16,586 nucleotides of DNA, taken from Candidatus Dadabacteria bacterium RIFCSPHIGHO2_12_FULL_53_21 (GTDB taxonomy: Bacteria > Desulfobacterota_D > UBA1144 > Nemesobacterales > UBA2774). The position numbers and the translations under genes are program-made. The notes beneath the pieces were generated by a model, which was not told where the DNA came from, did no database searches, and saw only the letters and a program-made list of their open reading frames with translations. Shown piece after piece: positions 13,097-16,586 of this stretch (position 1 is the stretch's first letter; every line of letters begins with the position of its first letter). The stretch lies in NCBI GenBank assembly GCA_001775255.1, contig MFCJ01000137.1:1-16586 (forward strand), written 5' to 3'.

Positions 13097-13102
13097 ATTA
13101 TA
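13097..13102 (-). promoter_or_regulatory. Possible -10 element of tsaB
   Basis: A perfect TATAAT on the minus strand about 25 bases before the tsaB ATG. The -35 position holds a poor match (TTTCCG at a 17-base spacing). It would start a transcript with a leader of roughly 15-20 bases, possibly reading on into DUF465 and ilvB. Confidence 0.4.
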
Positions 13103-13128
13103 ACGGATTGCCCGGGGAACGGAAAGGA

Positions 13129-13157
13129 GCGGGTGCCCGCGCCTGCGTGCACGGCGC
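13129..13157 (-). terminator. GC-rich inverted repeats after the pilus ATPase gene
   Basis: GCGCC (13139-13143) pairs with GGCGC (13153-13157) around 9 bases. Beside it is the palindrome-like GCGGG/CCCGC at 13129-13140. They lie about 16 bases after the stop codon. Only scattered T residues follow on the minus strand, so this is a weak terminator candidate. Confidence 0.25.
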
Positions 13158-13173
13158 ATCGGAAATATGAGTA

Positions 13174-14307
13174 TTATTTCGAGGTCTGGCGCCCGAAGGT
13201 CTCTTCCCTTATGAGAGAGCCCGAGCCCGAAGTGATGCCTTCTATCCTCATCGCGAGGTCGTTCCTGTTGGTCGCCTGTCTCATCGCCTCGTCGTATGTG
13301 ATCTTGTCGCCCTTGTAGAGGTCGTACAAACACTGGTCGAAGGTCTGCATCCCGTAGTGGAGGCTCCCCTCCTGTATGGCCTGCCTTATCTCCCACGTCT
13401 TCTGAGGGTCGGAGATCAGGTCCTTTACCCTCTCTGTCGCTATGAGTATCTCCGCCGCGGGCACGCGGGACTTCCCGTCCGCCGTCGGGACGAGCCTCTG
13501 CGATATTATCGCCTTCAGCACCTGCGCGAGCTGATACCTGACCTGGTTGTGCTGGTGCGGCGGGAATATCGTGAGCATGCGGTTTATCGATTCCTGGGCG
13601 TCCAATGTATGGAGGGTGGTGAGCACGAGGTGCCCCGTCTCGGCCGCCGAAAGGCAAATCTCCATCGTTTCGAGGTCCCTCATTTCGCCGACCAGTATCA
13701 CGTCCGGGTCTTCCCTGAGGGCGGCCCTCATGGCGTTCGCGAAGGACATGGTATCGATGCTTATCTCCCTCTGGTTTATGTAGCTCGTATGGTCCTCGTG
13801 CATATACTCGAGCGGGTCCTCGACCGTTATGATGTGCCTCGCCTTGTTCCTGTTGATGTAATCGACTATAGCCGCGAGCGTGGTCGATTTGCCGCTTCCG
13901 GTCGTGCCGGTGACGATCACGAGACCCCTTTCCTCGCTCGCTATCTTCTCCATCACGGGCGGGAGGTTCAGGGAGTTGAAGCTTAGTATGTTGAACGGGA
14001 TCGACCTGATGGCTATCGAGAGCGTTCCCCTCTGCTGAAAGATATTCACCCTGAACCGGGAGAGGCCGCTAATGCTGTAGGCGAGGTCCATCTCGTAGAG
14101 GCTCTCGAACCTCTCGCGCTGAGCGGGGTTCATCATCTGGTGCGCCATGTCCGTCACGTCTTCAGCCGTGAGCTTGGGCGCGTTCTTAACGGGAGTGAGC
14201 GTTCCCTCCACGCGCAGTATGGGGTGTCTCCCCGTACCGATATGTACGTCGGACGCCCCTACCCTTACCGCGGCGCGCAGGATATCGTCTATATTCACCG
14301 AGCCCAT
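13174..14307 (-). CDS. pilT: Type IV pilus retraction ATPase, PilT/PilU family
   Basis: A cytoplasmic hexameric ATPase that powers pilus retraction, used in twitching and DNA uptake. It has 377 residues, with an N-terminal PAS-like region starting IDDILRAAVRVGASDVHI. Walker A is GTTGSGKST (134-142), the Asp box TVEDPLEYMHE (161-171), Walker B PDVILVGEMRD (201-211) and the His box HLVLTTLHT (226-234). The C-terminus, with GMQTFDQCLYDLY and NRNDLAMRI, reminds me more of PilU than of PilT, so the symbol pilT is provisional. Its ATG directly follows the recA TAG, and its ribosome site (AGGAGA) lies inside the recA end, so the two are translationally coupled. Confidence 0.92.
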   Translation of the reverse strand: MGSVNIDDILRAAVRVGASDVHIGTGRHPILRVEGTLTPVKNAPKLTAEDVTDMAHQMMNPAQRERFESLYEMDLAYSISGLSRFRVNIFQQRGTLSIAIRSIPFNILSFNSLNLPPVMEKIASEERGLVIVTGTTGSGKSTTLAAIVDYINRNKARHIITVEDPLEYMHEDHTSYINQREISIDTMSFANAMRAALREDPDVILVGEMRDLETMEICLSAAETGHLVLTTLHTLDAQESINRMLTIFPPHQHNQVRYQLAQVLKAIISQRLVPTADGKSRVPAAEILIATERVKDLISDPQKTWEIRQAIQEGSLHYGMQTFDQCLYDLYKGDKITYDEAMRQATNRNDLAMRIEGITSGSGSLIREETFGRQTSK

Positions 14308-15351
14308 CTACTTCTCCTGGGGCTTCTCCGTCTTGATGACCCCTGTCCTGGTAAGTATATCGCTCTTTATTTTTTCGGCTATATCCGGATTGTCCTTGAG
14401 AAAAGCCCTTGAGTTCTCCCTCCCCTGTCCGAGCCTCTCCCCGCCGTATGAAAACCATGTCCCGCTCTTCTCGACTATGTTCATCTTCGAACCCATGTCG
14501 ACGAGCTCGCCCGTCTGGGAGATACCGCTTCCGAACATTATGTCGAACTCGGCATCCCTGAAGGGAGGAGATACCTTATTTTTTACGACCTTGGCCCTGA
14601 CCCTGTTCCCGGATACCTCTTCCCCGTCCTTGACGGAGCCGATGCGCCTCACGTCTATCCTTACCGAGGAATAGAACCTGAGCGCCATTCCGCCGCTCGT
14701 CGTCTCGGGGTTCATGTACGGCAGCGTCCCTATCTTCATCCTCGTCTGGTTGACGAATATCACGAGTGTGTTCGACCTGCCTACCGTAGCCGTGATTTTT
14801 CGGAGCGCCTGGGACATGAGCCTCGCCTGAAGCCCAACGTGCGCGTCCCCCATCTCGCCCTCTATCTCCGCCCTCGGGACGAGGGCCGCGACCGAGTCGA
14901 GCACTATGACGTCGATGGCGCCGCTCCTTACGAGCGTGTCCACGATCTCGAGGGCCTGCTCCCCGAAGTCGGGCTGCGATATGAGGAGGTCGTCTATCTT
15001 CACCCCGAGGTTCTGCGCGTAGTTCGGGTCGAGCGCGTGCTCGGCGTCGACGAACGCGGCGATTCCGCCCTTCTTGTGGGCTTCCGCTATGACGTGGAGC
15101 GCGAGCGTCGTCTTGCCGGAAGATTCGGGGCCGAATATCTCGATTATCCTGCCCCTGGGGTATCCCCCCACTCCGAGCCCTATGTCGAGCCCTATCGAGC
15201 CCGAGGATATTACCGACAGCTGGGGAATGGGCGCCCCCGCGCCGAGCCTCATGATAGAGCCCTTTCCGAACTGCTTTTCTATGGAAGAGATCGCGAGGTC
15301 TATCGTCTTTTCTTTTTCCGATGAATCAGGTGAAAATGTTTGTTTTGCCAT
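14308..15351 (-). CDS. recA: Recombinase RecA
   Basis: The 347-residue DNA strand-exchange protein and SOS co-protease. Walker A is GPESSGKTT (74-82), the catalytic glutamate is in VDAEHALDP (Glu104), Walker B ends in VIVLD (Asp152), and NPETTSGGMALRFYSSVR is the loop 2/ATP-cap region. A ribosome site containing GGAG lies shortly before the ATG. Only 13 bases separate it from the cinA stop and none looks like a LexA box, so recA probably depends on transcription from cinA or beyond. The pilus ATPase follows without a gap. Confidence 0.98.
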   Translation of the reverse strand: MAKQTFSPDSSEKEKTIDLAISSIEKQFGKGSIMRLGAGAPIPQLSVISSGSIGLDIGLGVGGYPRGRIIEIFGPESSGKTTLALHVIAEAHKKGGIAAFVDAEHALDPNYAQNLGVKIDDLLISQPDFGEQALEIVDTLVRSGAIDVIVLDSVAALVPRAEIEGEMGDAHVGLQARLMSQALRKITATVGRSNTLVIFVNQTRMKIGTLPYMNPETTSGGMALRFYSSVRIDVRRIGSVKDGEEVSGNRVRAKVVKNKVSPPFRDAEFDIMFGSGISQTGELVDMGSKMNIVEKSGTWFSYGGERLGQGRENSRAFLKDNPDIAEKIKSDILTRTGVIKTEKPQEK

Positions 15352-15364
15352 TATAGCTCCTAGA

Positions 15365-16586
15365 TTATACGTTATTTAAAAAAATTTGCATAATAGAACG
15401 AAGCGCGTGAGATGACGTAACGAGCTTTATCTCCTCCCGCGTCCCGTGAAATAGGAATTTCTCCGAGCGCACGCCCCCTTTGTCCGAATCTATGCCTATG
15501 AAAACAGTGCCGACGGGCTTCTCAGGCGTGCCCCCTCCGGGCCCTGCTATGCCCGATACGCCTACCCCTATATCCGCGCCTGAAAGCCTCCTCACGCCGC
15601 TCGCCATCGCCTCGACCACGGGCGCGCTCACCGCGCCGTGTTCGATCAGTATATCCCTGGGCACGCCGAGTATCTTTTCCTTAGCCTCGTTGCTGTAAGA
15701 GATTACACCTTCGAGGAAATAATCCGAGCTCCCCGGGACGTTCGTGATCCTGTGGGCGATCAGGCCGCCCGTGCACGACTCCGCCGCGGCGAGCGTCATG
15801 CCGTACCGCCTGAGGAGCATTCCGGCAACCTCCTCCATCGTCTCCCCTTCGGTCGAGAACACGCAGCCTCCGAGCCTCGACCTGACGTCGCCTGAGAATC
15901 CTGCCATAAGCGCTTCGGCTTCCCCGTTAGTTTCACCATAGGCTGTGACGCGCAGGTGCACCTCCGGGAAATGAGCCCTGTACCCGAGCCTTATCCCCTC
16001 CCTTTCAATGCCCTCTAATCTGATCGCGACCTCGGATTCCGGAAGCCCGAAAGTCCTTATGAGCATGGACTTTACCTTTTTCCTCCCCTTGCCCCTACGT
16101 TCGAGCTCCGGGATGACGTACTCATCCATCATCGCCCGGAATTCCTTCGGCACTCCGGGGAGGAAATAAAATACGGCCCCGCCCTTTTCCATACTGAACC
16201 CAGGGGCAGTCCCCCAGTCGTTTATCAACACGTCTGAGCCGCGCGGGAGATACGCCTGCTTCCTGTTCATGTCCGTGAGCACCCTGCCCCTCTTACTTAA
16301 CCTTTCTTCGATCGACCTCACCGCCCGCATGTTCAACTCCAGCGGAGCGCCGAAGAAAGCCGCAGCTACTTCAGAGGTGAGGTCGTCGGGCGTGGGCCCG
16401 AGGCCCCCCGAGACGATCACGGCGTCCGCCCTTTGCGACGCTATCCCGAGCGCTGAGGAAATATCGTCCCTCTCGTCCCCGACAGTAGTATGGAACTCTA
16501 CTGCGAGTCCCCGCGACGTAAGCGCGTCCCCCGACCAGGAGAAATTGCTATCCTGAGTGAGTCCGCTCATCAGTTCATCGCCAGTC
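15365..16586 (-). CDS. cinA: CinA-family protein with NMN amidohydrolase domain, 5' end beyond the window
   Basis: The N-terminal half is the molybdopterin-binding-like CinA domain (TGDELMSG, SGGLGPTPDDLT, FLPGVPKEF). The C-terminal half is the PncC domain, which deamidates nicotinamide mononucleotide in pyridine nucleotide salvage (AAESCTGGLIAHRIT and GVSGIAGPGGGTPEKPVGTV). The frame stays open to the window edge. The ATG at 16570 lies inside the conserved TGDEL-MSG motif, so it is an internal methionine and the real start is upstream. CinA is encoded just before recA in several bacteria and is linked to competence and DNA damage; here it precedes recA and a pilus ATPase. Confidence 0.95.
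   Translation of the reverse strand, partial: TGDELMSGLTQDSNFSWSGDALTSRGLAVEFHTTVGDERDDISSALGIASQRADAVIVSGGLGPTPDDLTSEVAAAFFGAPLELNMRAVRSIEERLSKRGRVLTDMNRKQAYLPRGSDVLINDWGTAPGFSMEKGGAVFYFLPGVPKEFRAMMDEYVIPELERRGKGRKKVKSMLIRTFGLPESEVAIRLEGIEREGIRLGYRAHFPEVHLRVTAYGETNGEAEALMAGFSGDVRSRLGGCVFSTEGETMEEVAGMLLRRYGMTLAAAESCTGGLIAHRITNVPGSSDYFLEGVISYSNEAKEKILGVPRDILIEHGAVSAPVVEAMASGVRRLSGADIGVGVSGIAGPGGGTPEKPVGTVFIGIDSDKGGVRSEKFLFHGTREEIKLVTSSHALRSIMQIFLNNV

Noticed and set aside
13072..13152. 27-residue N-terminal extension of TsaB
   Set aside because: The extension does not resemble the family, contains a perfect TATAAT, and the conserved TsaB start begins right after Met28.
15352..15364. LexA box before recA
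   Set aside because: The 13-base gap holds only the ribosome site. No CTG-N10-CAG or other recognised SOS box is visible; control could lie upstream of cinA outside the window.
16568..16570. ATG at 16570 as the true start of cinA
   Set aside because: The frame continues upstream as TGDEL, completing a conserved CinA motif, so this methionine is internal.

Overview
The window reads as chromosomal DNA of a Gram-negative bacterium. Supporting signs are a candidate outer-membrane lipoprotein peptidase, a type IV pilus motor ATPase, and a phosphatidylserine/phosphatidylethanolamine branch beside the ilv genes. I know the order ilvB-ilvN-ilvC-psd-pssA best from deltaproteobacterial (Desulfobacterota-type) genomes. 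The GC-rich genes use ATA for isoleucine and AGG for arginine heavily, which is unlike enterics and would fit a deep-branching lineage such as Dadabacteria or relatives. The taxon is an inference. All well-supported genes lie on the minus strand, so the biological order runs from high to low coordinates.

Right part (16,586 down to 7,238): housekeeping genes packed closely, often with overlapping ends. First comes cinA, whose 5' end is cut by the window edge, then recA and a PilT/PilU-family ATPase whose ATG directly follows the recA stop. After a short gap with a possible promoter come tsaB (tRNA t6A synthesis) and a small YdcH/DUF465 gene. Next is the branched-chain amino acid set ilvB, ilvN, ilvC, running by overlaps into psd and pssA. 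Together they cover DNA recombination and DNA uptake, a universal tRNA modification, the first two steps of valine/isoleucine synthesis, and phosphatidylethanolamine synthesis.

Middle part (7,237 to 2,582): a large two-repeat M16 metallopeptidase with a lipoprotein signal, a 586-base gap, and a zinc-dependent medium-chain alcohol dehydrogenase. The gap is not empty. It holds a good sigma70-like promoter pointing at the dehydrogenase, a strong GC-rich inverted repeat, a tiny ORF behind a Shine-Dalgarno sequence, and a short hairpin followed by a T run. This could be a structured leader or a small RNA.

Left part (2,581 to 1): composition changes abruptly to AT-rich. A SIR2-family gene with intact NAD-hydrolase motifs and an unrecognised C-terminal half is followed 20 bases later by a 93-residue protein with two predicted membrane helices. 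This looks like a horizontally acquired accessory cassette. A candidate anti-phage (NAD-depleting) two-gene system is the most interesting reading. The first 287 bases are AT-rich and hold only weak plus-strand reading frames.
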